Origin: Proteiniborus sp. MB09-C3 | Lineage (GTDB): Bacteria; Bacillota; Clostridia; Tissierellales; Proteiniboraceae | Length of the DNA stretch: 64,000 nucleotides | Direction: 5' to 3' | NCBI RefSeq assembly: GCF_030263895.1 | Contig: NZ_CP127161.1 | Span: forward strand, 496,001 to 560,000 | Shown here: positions 8,144-17,620 of the stretch, piece after piece | How the letters are laid out: every line of letters starts with the position of its first letter | Numbering within the stretch: the first letter of the stretch is position 1 | The notes under the pieces: model-generated | Told to the model about the DNA's origin: nothing | Seen by the model: the letters and a program-made list of their open reading frames with translations, nothing else | Database searches by the model: none | Translations under genes and position numbers: made by a program

Positions 8144-10036
8144 TCACTTATTCATCCTTCTCTGTTGCTCTAGATATATTAAAAGTACATTAATATCAGC
8201 AGGGTTAACTCCTGCAATTCTAGAAGCCTGACCAACGGATTCAGGCTTCATAGAATTAAGTTTTTGCCTTGCCTCAAGCCTTAAACCTTTTATCTGAGTA
8301 TAATCAATATCATTAGAAAGCTTTTTCCCTTCAAGCTTCTTGAATTGCTCTATCTGCCTCATTTGTTTTTCAATATATCCTTCATATTTAATTTCAGTCT
8401 CTACTTGTATTCTAATCTCTCTAGTTAAATCCGGTCTATCCATATCTATATCGTTTAAAGAATCATAAGTTATTTCAGGTCTTCTTATAAGATCATAGAA
8501 AGAAGTAGGAGTTTTAAGAGGTGCAGAATTTAAGCTGCTTAAAAAAGCATTAACCTCCTTTGTAGGAGTCAATACCTTATCCTTAAGTCTATTTAACTCC
8601 GCTTCCATCTGACTTTTTTTATTTAGCATTCTATTATACCTATCTTCTGATACAAGGCCTATATCATAGCCTTTTTTAGTTAACCTTAAATCTGCATTAT
8701 CTTGTCTTAAAGTAAGTCTGTACTCAGCTCTTGATGTCATCATCCTATAGGGCTCATAAATTTCCTTAGTAACTATATCATCTATTAAAACTCCTATATA
8801 TGCTTCTGATCTATCGAGAATTAGTGGATCTTCTCCTTTAAGTTTAAGTACAGCGTTGATTCCAGCCATTATTCCTTGAGCTGCAGCTTCCTCATAACCT
8901 GAGGTTCCATTTATTTGGCCTGCAAAAAAGAGATTTTCTATTTCCTTATGCTCTAAAGATCTTTTTAACTGTGTAGCATCTATACAATCATACTCTATTG
9001 CATAGGCTGTTCTCATTATCTTAGCATTCTCTAGCCCAGGTATTGTTCTAAGCATTTTAATTTGAATTTCTTCGGGCAATGTTGTAGACATTCCCTGAAC
9101 ATACATTTCACAAGTATCTAGGCCTTCAGGCTCAATAAAAACTTGATGCTTAGTCTTATCTGCAAATCTCATGACCTTATCCTCTATAGACGGACAATAT
9201 CTAGGTCCAACACTTTCCATAACTCCAGCATACATAGGAGATCTATCTATATTATCCCTAATAATTTTATGGGTTTCTTCAGTAGTATAAGTTAAATAAC
9301 AGGGTACTTGATTTATTTCCAACTTATCAGTCATAAATGAAAATGGAATTAATTCTTCATCTCCAGGCTGTATTTCCATTTTACTAAAATCTATAGTATC
9401 TCTATGTACTCTAGCAGGAGTACCAGTTTTAAATCTTCTCATATTAAAGCCTAAATCTTTTAAGCAATGTGATAGTCTATTGGCTGGATAAAGGCCATAG
9501 GGGCCGCTTTCAAAATTTACTTCCCCTATATATATTCTTCCCCTTAAATATGTTCCAGAACAAACTATAATTATATCTGAATTATATACTGCACCCGTAT
9601 TTGTCAATATTCCCTTTATCTTATTGTTTTCAACAAAAATATCAAATACTTCTCCCTGTTTTAAATCTAAGTTCTCTTGTTTTTCTAATGCATATTTCAT
9701 TATAGACTGATACTCTTTTTTATCAGTTTGCCCTCTTAAAGAATGTACAGCAGGTCCTTTAGAGGCATTGAGCATCTTCATCTGTATAACAGATTTGTCA
9801 ATAACCTTTCCCATCTCTCCGCCTAGAGCATCCACTTCTCTTACTAAATGTCCCTTACCTGTTCCCCCAATATTAGGGTTACATGCAAGCAATGCAATAG
9901 CATCTAGGCTTAAAGAAAGAAGTAAAGTTTTTTTCCCGAGTCTTGCTGTAGCTAAAGCTGCTTCACATCCTGCATGCCCAGCACCTATAACTATTACATC
10001 GTATTTTCCTGCAAAATATTGATAATCACTTTTCAT
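8144..10036 (-). CDS. mnmG: tRNA uridine-5-carboxymethylaminomethyl modification enzyme MnmG (GidA)
   Basis: A 630-aa FAD enzyme that, with MnmE, installs the cmnm5 group on wobble U34 of tRNAs. It begins with the dinucleotide-binding motif [19 protein letters not shown] (about 16-34), contains the family motifs [16 protein letters not shown] and [10 protein letters not shown], and ends with the C-terminal helical tRNA-binding domain. Length is normal. AGGAGG lies 10 bases before ATG 10036. It follows mnmE after 155 bases and precedes rsmG. Confidence 0.97.
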   Translation of the reverse strand: MKSDYQYFAGKYDVIVIGAGHAGCEAALATARLGKKTLLLSLSLDAIALLACNPNIGGTGKGHLVREVDALGGEMGKVIDKSVIQMKMLNASKGPAVHSLRGQTDKKEYQSIMKYALEKQENLDLKQGEVFDIFVENNKIKGILTNTGAVYNSDIIIVCSGTYLRGRIYIGEVNFESGPYGLYPANRLSHCLKDLGFNMRRFKTGTPARVHRDTIDFSKMEIQPGDEELIPFSFMTDKLEINQVPCYLTYTTEETHKIIRDNIDRSPMYAGVMESVGPRYCPSIEDKVMRFADKTKHQVFIEPEGLDTCEMYVQGMSTTLPEEIQIKMLRTIPGLENAKIMRTAYAIEYDCIDATQLKRSLEHKEIENLFFAGQINGTSGYEEAAAQGIMAGINAVLKLKGEDPLILDRSEAYIGVLIDDIVTKEIYEPYRMMTSRAEYRLTLRQDNADLRLTKKGYDIGLVSEDRYNRMLNKKSQMEAELNRLKDKVLTPTKEVNAFLSSLNSAPLKTPTSFYDLIRRPEITYDSLNDIDMDRPDLTREIRIQVETEIKYEGYIEKQMRQIEQFKKLEGKKLSNDIDYTQIKGLRLEARQKLNSMKPESVGQASRIAGVNPADINVLLIYLEQQRRMNK

Positions 10037-10191
10037 GAAAAGGATTCCTCCTACATATGATTTACTTCATTTTTTTCTTGCTTTACTAGTTAATATAAAA
10101 TTGCATTTGGTCAAAGCCTTAAAAGTCTGTCAGGAAAGTGAGTTCAGCCCAAAGGAAGCTTACAAACTCTAAGCATAGTAGCCTAGCACAA

Positions 10192-11574
10192 TTACTTTCC
10201 TATACAAAATTCTGAAAATATTTTATCAATAATATCCTCTCCAACTGTATCGCCGGTTATTTCGCCAAGGTTTTCCCAACAATTTTTTATATCTACCTCT
10301 ATACAATCTAAAGGCATGCTTAAATCTAAGGATTGAAGCGCATCTTCAATATTATCCTTTGCTTTTAGAAGCTGATCTCTATGTCTTACATTTGTTACTA
10401 TAGTATTGTCGCTTATTTTAACTTCAGAGGATAAAAACATATCTTCTAGTATCTCTTCTAACTTATCAATGCCTTCATTTTTTGAAATAGATGTATTAAT
10501 AATTCTCTTATCTGGTAAATGCTTTTTAATATCCTCTTCATCTATTCTGCTTGGTAAGTCTGATTTATTTAATAATACTATGGCTTTCTTATCTTTAATC
10601 AAATTGATAATATCATAATCTTCCTTAGAAAGTTCCTCAGATGTATCAAACACGGCTATTACCAAATCTGCTTGATTTAAAAATTCTTTAGCTCTATCTA
10701 CTCCTAATTTTTCTACTATGTCTTCCGTTTCCCTTATCCCAGCCGTATCTACTATCTTCAAAGGAATTCCCTTTATATTAACATATTCTTCAATAATATC
10801 TCTCGTGGTTCCAGGAATATCAGTTACTATTGCCCTATTTTCTCTTAAAATAGCATTTAATAAAGAGGATTTTCCCACATTAGGCTTGCCTAATATTACT
10901 GTCCTCAACCCTTCTCTGAGTATCTTTCCTGTATATACAGTATCTAAAAGCTTACCTATCTTTCCTAACACAAAATTTCCCTGTTCTTGCAGACTATTAT
11001 ATGTCAAGTCTTCTACATCATCTTCTGGAAAATCTATTGATGCCTCTACATGTGCAAGCATTCCTAAAAGAACATTTCGAAGCTTTTTAACCTCATTTGA
11101 AATACTTCCCTCAAGCTGATTTAAAGAAACATCAAAGCTTGTGTCTGTTTTGGCACTAATAAGATCCATTACTGCCTCTGCTTGAGAGAGATCAATTCTG
11201 CCATTTAAAAAAGCTCTCTTAGTAAATTCTCCTCTTTCTGCAAGTCTAGCACCGTTTTCCAATACTACTTCTAATACTCTTCTAACAGGAATAATGCCTC
11301 CATGACAATTTACTTCAACTATATCTTCTTTTGTATATGTGTAAGGAGCCTTAATGTATACCATTAATACTTCATCTATTTTTTTTCCGTCCTTAGGGTT
11401 AAAAACATAGCCATAGTTAAGCTTCCTTTCCTCGCACTCTTTAAGGCTAAATTGTTTTTTATTCTTAAATATTTTATCTCCGACATCAATAGCATTTTTT
11501 CCACTTATTCTTATTATTCCTATTCCTGCCTCTCCCGGTGCAGTAGATATTGCAGCGATTGTATCAAAATCCAA
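10192..11574 (-). CDS. mnmE: tRNA modification GTPase MnmE (TrmE)
   Basis: A 460-aa GTPase partner of MnmG. The N-terminal folate-binding domain contains DTIAAISTAPGEAGIGIIRISG; the G domain has GKPNVGKSS (G1), DIPGTTRD (G2/G3 region), DTAG and NKSD; the C-terminus ends with the conserved CIGK. The start is probably TTG at 11574, because GAGGTG lies 6-7 bases upstream; the GTG at 11583 is inside that ribosome site. A hairpin terminator separates it from jag, so it may be partly uncoupled from the ribosomal-protein operon. Confidence 0.96.
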   Translation of the reverse strand: MDFDTIAAISTAPGEAGIGIIRISGKNAIDVGDKIFKNKKQFSLKECEERKLNYGYVFNPKDGKKIDEVLMVYIKAPYTYTKEDIVEVNCHGGIIPVRRVLEVVLENGARLAERGEFTKRAFLNGRIDLSQAEAVMDLISAKTDTSFDVSLNQLEGSISNEVKKLRNVLLGMLAHVEASIDFPEDDVEDLTYNSLQEQGNFVLGKIGKLLDTVYTGKILREGLRTVILGKPNVGKSSLLNAILRENRAIVTDIPGTTRDIIEEYVNIKGIPLKIVDTAGIRETEDIVEKLGVDRAKEFLNQADLVIAVFDTSEELSKEDYDIINLIKDKKAIVLLNKSDLPSRIDEEDIKKHLPDKRIINTSISKNEGIDKLEEILEDMFLSSEVKISDNTIVTNVRHRDQLLKAKDNIEDALQSLDLSMPLDCIEVDIKNCWENLGEITGDTVGEDIIDKIFSEFCIGK

Positions 11575-11660
11575 GCTTATCACCTCGCTAAATTTACGTA
11601 AATCATATCTATATTAATTTATGCATTATTAGTATACCAAAAAAAGCAACTACATAACAT

Positions 11661-11688
11661 AAAACCCAGTATTTTTATACTGGGTTTT
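11661..11688 (-). terminator. Hairpin terminator or attenuator between jag and mnmE
   Basis: The arms AAAACCCAGTA and TACTGGGTTTT pair perfectly around a 6-base loop, immediately after the jag stop on the minus strand. The U tract is short, so read-through is likely. Confidence 0.65.
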
Positions 11689-11691
11689 AAT

Positions 11692-12321
11692 TTAATGCTT
11701 AAATTCTATTACAACTCTTCTATATGGTTCTTCCCCTTCACTATAAGTCCTTATATTAGAGCTGTTTTGAAGGGCAGAGTGAATAACTCTTCTTTCATAA
11801 GGATTCATTGGTTCAAGCTTTACAGTTCTCCTAAAGGTCTTTGCCTTATCAGCCATTTTAAAAGCCAGCCTTTTTAACGTTTCCTCACGTTTTGCCCTAT
11901 AATTTTGTATATCAACTAAAACTCTTAAATATTTTTCTCTATTTTTGTTTACAACAAGACTTAAAAGGTATTGTAACGAATCTAAGGTATTTCCTCTTTT
12001 CCCAATAAGTATTCCCATGTCGGAATTAGATATATTTTTGATATCTACCAATAGATCAAATTCTTTTTTTTCTACGGCTACGGTAGCTACTATATTCATT
12101 TTCTCTAATAATGAATGTAAAAAGTTCTCAGCTAAAGAAATAGGATCATTAGTAATTGTAACTTTAACCTTAGCTTCTTTTGTACCTATAAAACCGAATA
12201 AACCCTTACTTGGTTCCTCTAAAACTTCAACAATAACATCCTCTTTTACAGTATTAAGGTCTAATAACGCTAAACTTATGGCTTCTTCTACTGTCTTTGC
12301 TGTTTTCACCACAGATTTCAT
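11692..12321 (-). CDS. jag: RNA-binding protein KhpB (Jag)
   Basis: A 209-aa RNA-binding protein with three parts: an N-terminal Jag domain (1-50, EEPSKGLFGFIG), a KH-like domain with GILIGKRGNTLDSLQYLLSL (about 102-121), and a C-terminal R3H domain ending in RRVVIEF. In Firmicutes it works with KhpA on small RNAs and cell-envelope functions and is encoded beside yidC. One base separates it from the yidC stop, indicating translational coupling. Confidence 0.93.
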   Translation of the reverse strand: MKSVVKTAKTVEEAISLALLDLNTVKEDVIVEVLEEPSKGLFGFIGTKEAKVKVTITNDPISLAENFLHSLLEKMNIVATVAVEKKEFDLLVDIKNISNSDMGILIGKRGNTLDSLQYLLSLVVNKNREKYLRVLVDIQNYRAKREETLKRLAFKMADKAKTFRRTVKLEPMNPYERRVIHSALQNSSNIRTYSEGEEPYRRVVIEFKH

Positions 12322-12322
12322 A

Positions 12323-13087
12323 TTACTTTAATTCCTCCTTGATTTTACCTATGGACCTATTAGTAAAATATTGCTGTACTATTTGGAATATGTTGCTTAC
12401 AGTCCAATATAGAGTAAGTCCAGCAGCATATTTGGATCCCATCCATAGTATAAAAATCGGCATCACTATATTCATAGTAGCTTGTGTAGAATTTGCTTGC
12501 CCGTCTGCAGCTGCAGGTTGAGCAGCCATCATCATTTTACTTTGAAAATACGTTGTAATAGCAGCTAGTATAGCAAGTATAGGTATATTAAATCCAGCTA
12601 TACTTACACCATTCATTACACCATCAATCATCACACTTGGTGCAAGTCCAATATCTTTAATCCATAAAAAGCTCTTCAATATGCCATCATATACTGCCTG
12701 ATCACTAAATACATAAGGTACAGGAAACTGCATTACTCTAAAGTAAGCTATAATAATTGGAAATTGAATTAATAGTGGAAAGCATCCACCAAAAGGATTT
12801 ACCTTATGCTCCTTATAAAGCTCCATGGTTTTTTGATTTAGAGTCTGCGGATCATTTTTATATTTTTTATTTAATTCTTGAATCTTAGGTTGAATCTCTT
12901 GCATATTCTTCATAGACTTCATTTGCTTAAGTGTAAGCGGCAGCAATAAAAATTTAAACAATATTGTAGTAATGATTATTGCTAAGGAGTATGCCGACAA
13001 AGTCTTAAAATCTAAACCAAAACCTATCAATGCATCATAAACGAATTTCAATAAAACCCCCAAGGGCTTTGCAAATATATCTATCAT
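12323..13087 (-). CDS. yidC: Membrane protein insertase YidC/Oxa1 family
   Basis: A 254-aa polytopic insertase with about five membrane segments and no large periplasmic domain, the short clostridial type. A clear N-terminal lipobox is not seen. The conserved start of the core is FKFLLLPLTLKQMKSMKNMQ; a lysine occupies the position I align with the hydrophilic-groove arginine of Bacillus SpoIIIJ. The cytoplasmic loop with PKIQELNKKYKNDPQ and the NPFGGCFPLLIQFPI motif follow. It inserts small membrane proteins with or without SecYEG. It is encoded between yidD and jag. Confidence 0.95.
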   Translation of the reverse strand: MIDIFAKPLGVLLKFVYDALIGFGLDFKTLSAYSLAIIITTILFKFLLLPLTLKQMKSMKNMQEIQPKIQELNKKYKNDPQTLNQKTMELYKEHKVNPFGGCFPLLIQFPIIIAYFRVMQFPVPYVFSDQAVYDGILKSFLWIKDIGLAPSVMIDGVMNGVSIAGFNIPILAILAAITTYFQSKMMMAAQPAAADGQANSTQATMNIVMPIFILWMGSKYAAGLTLYWTVSNIFQIVQQYFTNRSIGKIKEELK

Positions 13088-13102
13088 TAAATAACCCCCT
13101 TC

Positions 13103-13318
13103 TTACTCTAGAGGATCATATCCCCCAGGGTTAAATGGATTGCATCTTAATATCCTTTTAATACTTTTATAGCCACCTTTAAAAAAACCATACTTTCTTA
13201 AGGCTTGTATCGAATATTCCGAACAAGTGGGATAGAATCTACAGGTTCTAGGCTTCAAAGGAGATATTCCCCTTTGATACAGCTTTATTAAAAATATGGC
13301 CAGCCTACTCATATTCAT
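13103..13318 (-). CDS. yidD: Membrane protein insertion efficiency factor YidD
   Basis: A 71-aa protein carrying the family hallmarks [20 protein letters not shown] and [11 protein letters not shown]. It is a membrane-associated amphipathic protein that helps YidC-dependent insertion. It lies 5 bases after rnpA. GGTG touches the first ATG (13318), so the third codon, ATG 13312, may be the true start. Confidence 0.93.
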   Translation of the reverse strand: MNMSRLAIFLIKLYQRGISPLKPRTCRFYPTCSEYSIQALRKYGFFKGGYKSIKRILRCNPFNPGGYDPLE

Positions 13319-13323
13319 TCACC

Positions 13324-13662
13324 TTATTTTTTAATAAGTCCTGCTAATTTAAGCAGATGTAAAACAGCACTTTCCAATTCCTTATATCCAACTTCTTTTG
13401 CACCAATCCTCGATAAGAAAACTATATCATATCCTTGCTTTACTCTACAATTATTCAATCTATAGGCTTCTCTAATTCTTCTCCTAATCTTGTTTCTGAC
13501 TACACTTTTTCCAATCTTTTTAGTAACAGCCACTCCAATTCTATTATTGTCTAGTCCATTTTTAACAAAAAAAATTACTAAATATTTATTTGCAAAGGAT
13601 TTCCCTTTATCATAAGTTTTTCTAAAATCTCTGTTACTCTTTAACCTTAGTTTTTTTTCCAT
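13324..13662 (-). CDS. rnpA: Ribonuclease P protein component
   Basis: A 112-aa basic protein that binds the RNase P RNA and pre-tRNA leaders. The RNR motif is visible in VVRNKIRRRIREAYRL, and the N-terminus has LKSNRDFRKTYDKGKSF. Synteny rpmH-rnpA-yidD-yidC is intact. Confidence 0.96.
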   Translation of the reverse strand: MEKKLRLKSNRDFRKTYDKGKSFANKYLVIFFVKNGLDNNRIGVAVTKKIGKSVVRNKIRRRIREAYRLNNCRVKQGYDIVFLSRIGAKEVGYKELESAVLHLLKLAGLIKK

Positions 13663-13694
13663 AAAAATAGCTCCTTAGAGATTTCCTTTAAATT

Positions 13695-13722
13695 GAATAA
13701 AAAGGCCACATAATGCGGCCTT
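13695..13722 (-). terminator. Terminator/attenuator between rpmH and rnpA
   Basis: On the minus strand AAGGCCGCA and TGTGGCCTT (one G-U pair) form a 9-bp stem with a 3-base loop, followed by TTTTTATT. It starts inside the rpmH stop codon, so it can make more rpmH than rnpA mRNA. Confidence 0.85.
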
Positions 13723-13855
13723 ATGCTGACAATCTTTTTCTACCTTTTTTTCTACGTCTTCTCAATACTTCTCTACCTGATTTTGTACTCATTCTTTTTC
13801 TAAAACCATGTTCTTTGCTTCTTTGTCTTTTCTTTGGTTGATAAGTCATTTTCAT
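13721..13855 (-). CDS. rpmH: 50S ribosomal protein L34
   Basis: A 44-aa very basic protein; visible features are [19 protein letters not shown] and the C-terminal [20 protein letters not shown] lies five bases before ATG 13855; the ATG at 13849 would give the more common MTYQPKK start. It is the first gene left of oriC and has a strong promoter upstream. Confidence 0.97.
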   Translation of the reverse strand: MKMTYQPKKRQRSKEHGFRKRMSTKSGREVLRRRRKKGRKRLSA

Positions 13856-13940
13856 ACTAACACCCCCTTCAAATATTACCACTTATATAAAATTGCTGAA
13901 TTTTCATTTATATACCGGAAAATACAGACACTACTATATG

Positions 13941-13969
13941 ATTATATTAGCATATAAACTTAATGTCAA
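13941..13969 (-). promoter_or_regulatory. rpmH promoter (sigma-A type)
   Basis: On the minus strand TTGACA (complement of 13964-13969) is separated by 17 bases from TATAAT (complement of 13941-13946), both perfect consensus, about 85 bases before the rpmH start. Confidence 0.85.
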
Positions 13970-14099
13970 GAATTATAAATATTTTTACAATCACATCAAA
14001 AACTTCATATAATAAGCAATATAAATCCATATCCTCGTAATATTCTACACCATTTTCCGTTTAATTTTTATCTATTAAAATTATAAAACCTGTTGATAA

Positions 14100-14470
14100 T
14101 ACAATTCCACAGCTTGTTATATCTGTGGATATCTTAATATTGTTGTTGATAATTCTAATTATTTTTGTTATTATAAATAAAAATGTGGATTATTTATAAA
14201 CAATTCAATTACTTATTAACAGTCTGTGGATAAACTTGTGTATAACTTTTTCTTGTTTGTAAATTGTTAACCTTATAATATTGATATTTCCTATTTTATT
14301 ATCCACATATACAATAAATAAAATATGTTAATAACCATATATTTTATTGTATTTTTTGTGTCTTTTTTGCTGTTATTAACACAGTATTCACATTTTTTAT
14401 AATTTCCATGTTGATAATTATTATTCATTTAATCTATTTTATTTTTCAGCACTTTGTGGATAATATTGTT
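14100..14470. other. oriC: oriC, upstream DnaA-box cluster
   Basis: The 707-base gap between rpmH and dnaA holds three perfect DnaA boxes (TGTGGATAA at 14225 and 14455, TTATCCACA at 14299) and near-matches at 14124, 14184 and 14237, in very AT-rich DNA. This corresponds to the incA/incB part of the Bacillus-type bipartite origin. Gene polarity switches here. Confidence 0.9.
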
Positions 14471-14562
14471 GATATTTTTATAAATACTACATACATTCAC
14501 ATGTTAATGTTATAAAAAACATTTTATCTGACAATAATCTGTTATGAATAGGAGGGGAAAAA

Positions 14563-15900
14563 ATGAGTGTTAAATTGGAAGAAGTTTGGGGCAATGCTTT
14601 AAAGCTCATTAAAAATGAATTAACAGAAGTCAGTTTCAATACTTGGCTTAAAACAATTGAGCCCATAACAATAAATGATAACTGTATATTGCTTGGAGCT
14701 CCAAATGAATTTACTAAAGGCATTCTTGAAGCTAGATATCTTACACTAATTAAAAATGCAATAAAACAAATATCAAACATTGATTTTGATATTAAATTTC
14801 TCATTCCAGGAGAAGACATATCTAATGACATTGGACAAACTATTGTCAATGAAATAGTTGAAAATAACTCCTCTAGGTCCCAACTAAATCCTAAATATGT
14901 TTTCGACACATTTGTAATAGGAAATAGCAATAGGTTTGCACATGCTGCATCTTTAGCAGTAGCAGAAGCTCCTGCTAAGGCATATAATCCCTTATTTATA
15001 TATGGGGGGGTTGGATTGGGTAAAACCCATCTTATGCATGCAATAAGCCACTATATCCTTAATCAAAATCCAAAGGCAAGTGTCATATATGTATCATCTG
15101 AAAAGTTTACTAATGAACTAATAAATTCAATAAGAGATGATAGAAATGTGGAATTCAGAAATAAGTATAGAAATGTGGATGTTCTGCTAATAGATGATAT
15201 TCAGTTTATTGCAGGAAAGGAAAGGACGGAAGAAGAGTTTTTCCATACCTTCAACGAGCTACATGCTTCAAACAAGCAAATAATCATATCAAGTGATAGG
15301 CCGCCTAAGGAAATAGCAACATTAGAGGATAGGCTTCGCTCCAGATTTGAATGGGGACTTACAGCAGATATTCAACCGCCTGATCTTGAAACTAGAATTG
15401 CTATTTTAAGAAAAAAAGCAAAGGTAGAAAACATAGAAGTGCCAAATGATGTTACACAATATATTGCTACAAAAATTCAATCAAATATCAGAGAGCTAGA
15501 AGGAGCATTGATTAGAATAGTAGCTTATTCATCATTGACAAATAAAGAAATAACATTAGAGTTAGCCAGTGAAGCACTAAAGGATATTATATCTAATACA
15601 AGGCCTAAAGAAATAACTGCTAAGCTAATAAAAGAAATAACTGCTAAAAATCTAAATGTAAAGGTTGAAGATTTCAGTTCTAAAAGAAGGACAAGATCAA
15701 TATCCTATCCTAGACAAATAGCCATGTATATATGTAGAGAGCTTACTGATTTATCACTTCCTAAAATTGGTGAGGAATTTGGTGGAAGAGATCATACAAC
15801 TGTAATCCATGCTTATGAAAAAATAACTTCAGATATTGAAAATAATATTGATTTAAAGCAAAGAATAAATAATATAATTGAAGAAATCAAAGGTAATTAG
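14563..15900 (+). CDS. dnaA: Chromosomal replication initiator DnaA
   Basis: A 445-aa AAA+ initiator. Domain I (1-80, [15 protein letters not shown]) is followed by a short linker, the AAA+ core with Walker [10 protein letters not shown] (about 148-156) and Walker [11 protein letters not shown], and the C-terminal DNA-binding helix-turn-helix with the signature [21 protein letters not shown] precedes the ATG. DnaA boxes lie on both sides of the gene, consistent with origin looping and autoregulation. Confidence 0.98.
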   Translation: MSVKLEEVWGNALKLIKNELTEVSFNTWLKTIEPITINDNCILLGAPNEFTKGILEARYLTLIKNAIKQISNIDFDIKFLIPGEDISNDIGQTIVNEIVENNSSRSQLNPKYVFDTFVIGNSNRFAHAASLAVAEAPAKAYNPLFIYGGVGLGKTHLMHAISHYILNQNPKASVIYVSSEKFTNELINSIRDDRNVEFRNKYRNVDVLLIDDIQFIAGKERTEEEFFHTFNELHASNKQIIISSDRPPKEIATLEDRLRSRFEWGLTADIQPPDLETRIAILRKKAKVENIEVPNDVTQYIATKIQSNIRELEGALIRIVAYSSLTNKEITLELASEALKDIISNTRPKEITAKLIKEITAKNLNVKVEDFSSKRRTRSISYPRQIAMYICRELTDLSLPKIGEEFGGRDHTTVIHAYEKITSDIENNIDLKQRINNIIEEIKGN

Positions 15901-15919
15901 TCAACAACTAAATGTTAGT

Positions 15920-16149
15920 AACTTGTTTATATCATGTTGATAAGAAATAATATAAATATAAATTGTTTATTTAAAGTTAAATATGTGGATAAAATCAGTG
16001 TACTTGCTAACAAACTATCAACAGCTTGTTTCACGAGTATTTTAAGTACTTTTCCACTTATCCACATATCAACTGCCCCTATTACTATTACTACTAATGT
16101 ATTTATATTTATATATCTCATATTACATAAAAGGAGGTTATCCACAATT
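15920..16149. other. oriC: oriC, downstream DnaA-box cluster and probable unwinding region
   Basis: The dnaA-dnaN gap holds three perfect DnaA boxes: TGTGGATAA at 15984-15992 and TTATCCACA at 16058-16066 and 16138-16146. The last one lies between the AAGGAGG ribosome site and the ATG of dnaN. Flanking AT-rich tracts are candidates for the unwinding element. This is the incC half of a Bacillus-like bipartite origin. Confidence 0.85.
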
Positions 16150-17256
16150 ATGAAATTTCGTATACAGCAAAAAGATTTATCTAAGTGTATAAATGTAGTA
16201 CAAAAAGGTATATCTTCAAAGTCTACATTACCTATACTTAGTGGTATTTTGTTAGAAGCAGAAGAAGGTAAACTTAAGCTTACTGGAACAGATCTAGAAA
16301 TAGGAATAAAATCATCTATAGATTGTGATATAATTGAAGAAGGCTCTATAGTAATAACATCAAGGATTTTTGGAGATATAGTCAGGAAATTACCGGATTT
16401 ACCTATAGATATATATGTAGATGGTAATAATAATATACACATTGACTGTGGAAATTCTAAATTTAATCTTATAGGATTATCAGCTACAGATTATCCACAA
16501 TTACCAGAAATATATGAAAGCAGCTATTTTGAAATACCAAAGGATTTATTAAAATCTATGATTAGACAAACAATTTTTGCTGCTGCTCAGGATGAAACTA
16601 GACCAATACTAACAGGAGCTTTATTTGAAACTAGTGATAATAATGCTTCTTTAGTTGCTATCGATGGCTACAGGCTAGCTGTTAAAAATGTATCTGTAAA
16701 TGTAGATGAAAATATTAAGGTCGTAATTCCTGCAAAAACCTTAAATGAAGTAAATAAAATACTTGAAGACGATGATGCTGAAGTGAAGATAAGCTGTACT
16801 ACAGGTAATGTAATATTTAATTTTGGAGACACTATAATTACGTCTAGGTTATTAGAAGGGCAATTTTTAAATTATAATGATATAATAAGAAATGAATATA
16901 AATTGAAGATTAAAGTTAAAACTAGAGATCTTCAGGAATGTCTAGAAAGAGCTTCATTACTTGCGAGAGAAGGAAAGAATAATCTAGTGAAGCTTGATAT
17001 TTCAGACGATAGGCTCATAATAACATCTAATTCAGAAATAGGTAATGTATTTGAGGAATTACCTATAGTGTTAGAAGGAAATGACATAAAAATAGCCTTT
17101 AATTCCAAGTATATATTAGAAGGTATAAAGGCTATTGATAGCGAAGAAATAGTTATGTACATGACTTCGAATATTAATCCTTGTATAATAAGACCAGCAG
17201 AAGATAGCAGTTATACCTACTTAGTATTACCTGTAAGACTTGCAGCTGAAGACTAG
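16150..17256 (+). CDS. dnaN: DNA polymerase III beta sliding clamp
   Basis: A 368-aa clamp made of three similar domains; it tethers the replicase to DNA. It starts MKFRIQQKDLSKCINVVQKGI and ends with the typical YLVLPVRL. An in-frame upstream extension to 15934 has no ribosome site and runs through DnaA boxes, so ATG 16150 is chosen; AAGGAGG is 12 bases upstream, a slightly long spacer containing a DnaA box. A hairpin ends the transcript before yaaA. Confidence 0.97.
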   Translation: MKFRIQQKDLSKCINVVQKGISSKSTLPILSGILLEAEEGKLKLTGTDLEIGIKSSIDCDIIEEGSIVITSRIFGDIVRKLPDLPIDIYVDGNNNIHIDCGNSKFNLIGLSATDYPQLPEIYESSYFEIPKDLLKSMIRQTIFAAAQDETRPILTGALFETSDNNASLVAIDGYRLAVKNVSVNVDENIKVVIPAKTLNEVNKILEDDDAEVKISCTTGNVIFNFGDTIITSRLLEGQFLNYNDIIRNEYKLKIKVKTRDLQECLERASLLAREGKNNLVKLDISDDRLIITSNSEIGNVFEELPIVLEGNDIKIAFNSKYILEGIKAIDSEEIVMYMTSNINPCIIRPAEDSSYTYLVLPVRLAAED

Positions 17257-17261
17257 ATATA

Positions 17262-17285
17262 AGACACCTATTTTTATAGGTGTCT
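17262..17285 (+). terminator. Weak terminator after dnaN
   Basis: AGACACCTA and TAGGTGTCT pair around a 6-base loop 5 bases after dnaN. There is no U run on the plus strand beyond TATTAAATTT, so partial read-through into yaaA is expected. Confidence 0.55.
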
Positions 17286-17312
17286 ATTAAATTTAGAGAG
17301 GAGTTTAATGAA

Positions 17313-17522
17313 ATGAAGGAAATATCCATAAGTACAGAATTTATAAAGCTTGATCAATTTTTAAAATACGTTGGTATAGCAGAAACTGGCGGACATAGTA
17401 AGGAAATAATTAAAAATGGTGAAGTCAAAGTTAATGGTGAGGTAGCACTCGAAAGAGGGAAAAAAATTAGGGTTGGAGACATAGTAGAGGTTTCTGGAGA
17501 AGAAGCCTATACTGTTAAATAA
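17313..17522 (+). CDS. yaaA: S4-domain RNA-binding protein YaaA
   Basis: A 69-aa protein, almost entirely an S4 RNA-binding domain ([19 protein letters not shown], then [11 protein letters not shown]). It is conserved between dnaN and recF in Firmicutes and is thought to act in ribosome assembly. The start is ATG 17313 with GAGAGGAG nine bases upstream; the upstream GTG at 17280 would place the ribosome site inside the gene. Confidence 0.92.
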   Translation: MKEISISTEFIKLDQFLKYVGIAETGGHSKEIIKNGEVKVNGEVALERGKKIRVGDIVEVSGEEAYTVK

Positions 17523-17620
17523 CTAGTCCATTAGACTAATTTTTTATAGTGTTATTTCTAGTATTGTAAAAAAATGATATAATATATAAGATAGATATTA
17601 AGTCTTAGGGAGTGCTTTAT

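Noticed and set aside
14487-14930. 147-aa minus-strand ORF over the start of dnaA
   Set aside because: It is a shadow of dnaA coding sequence with no ribosome site or family resemblance.
16026-16041. TTGTTTCACGAGTA as a second parS
   Set aside because: Only the left half matches the palindrome; the right half GTGAAACA is missing.
15934-16149. 72-residue N-terminal extension of DnaN
   Set aside because: It lacks a ribosome site, passes through DnaA boxes and is not part of the clamp fold.
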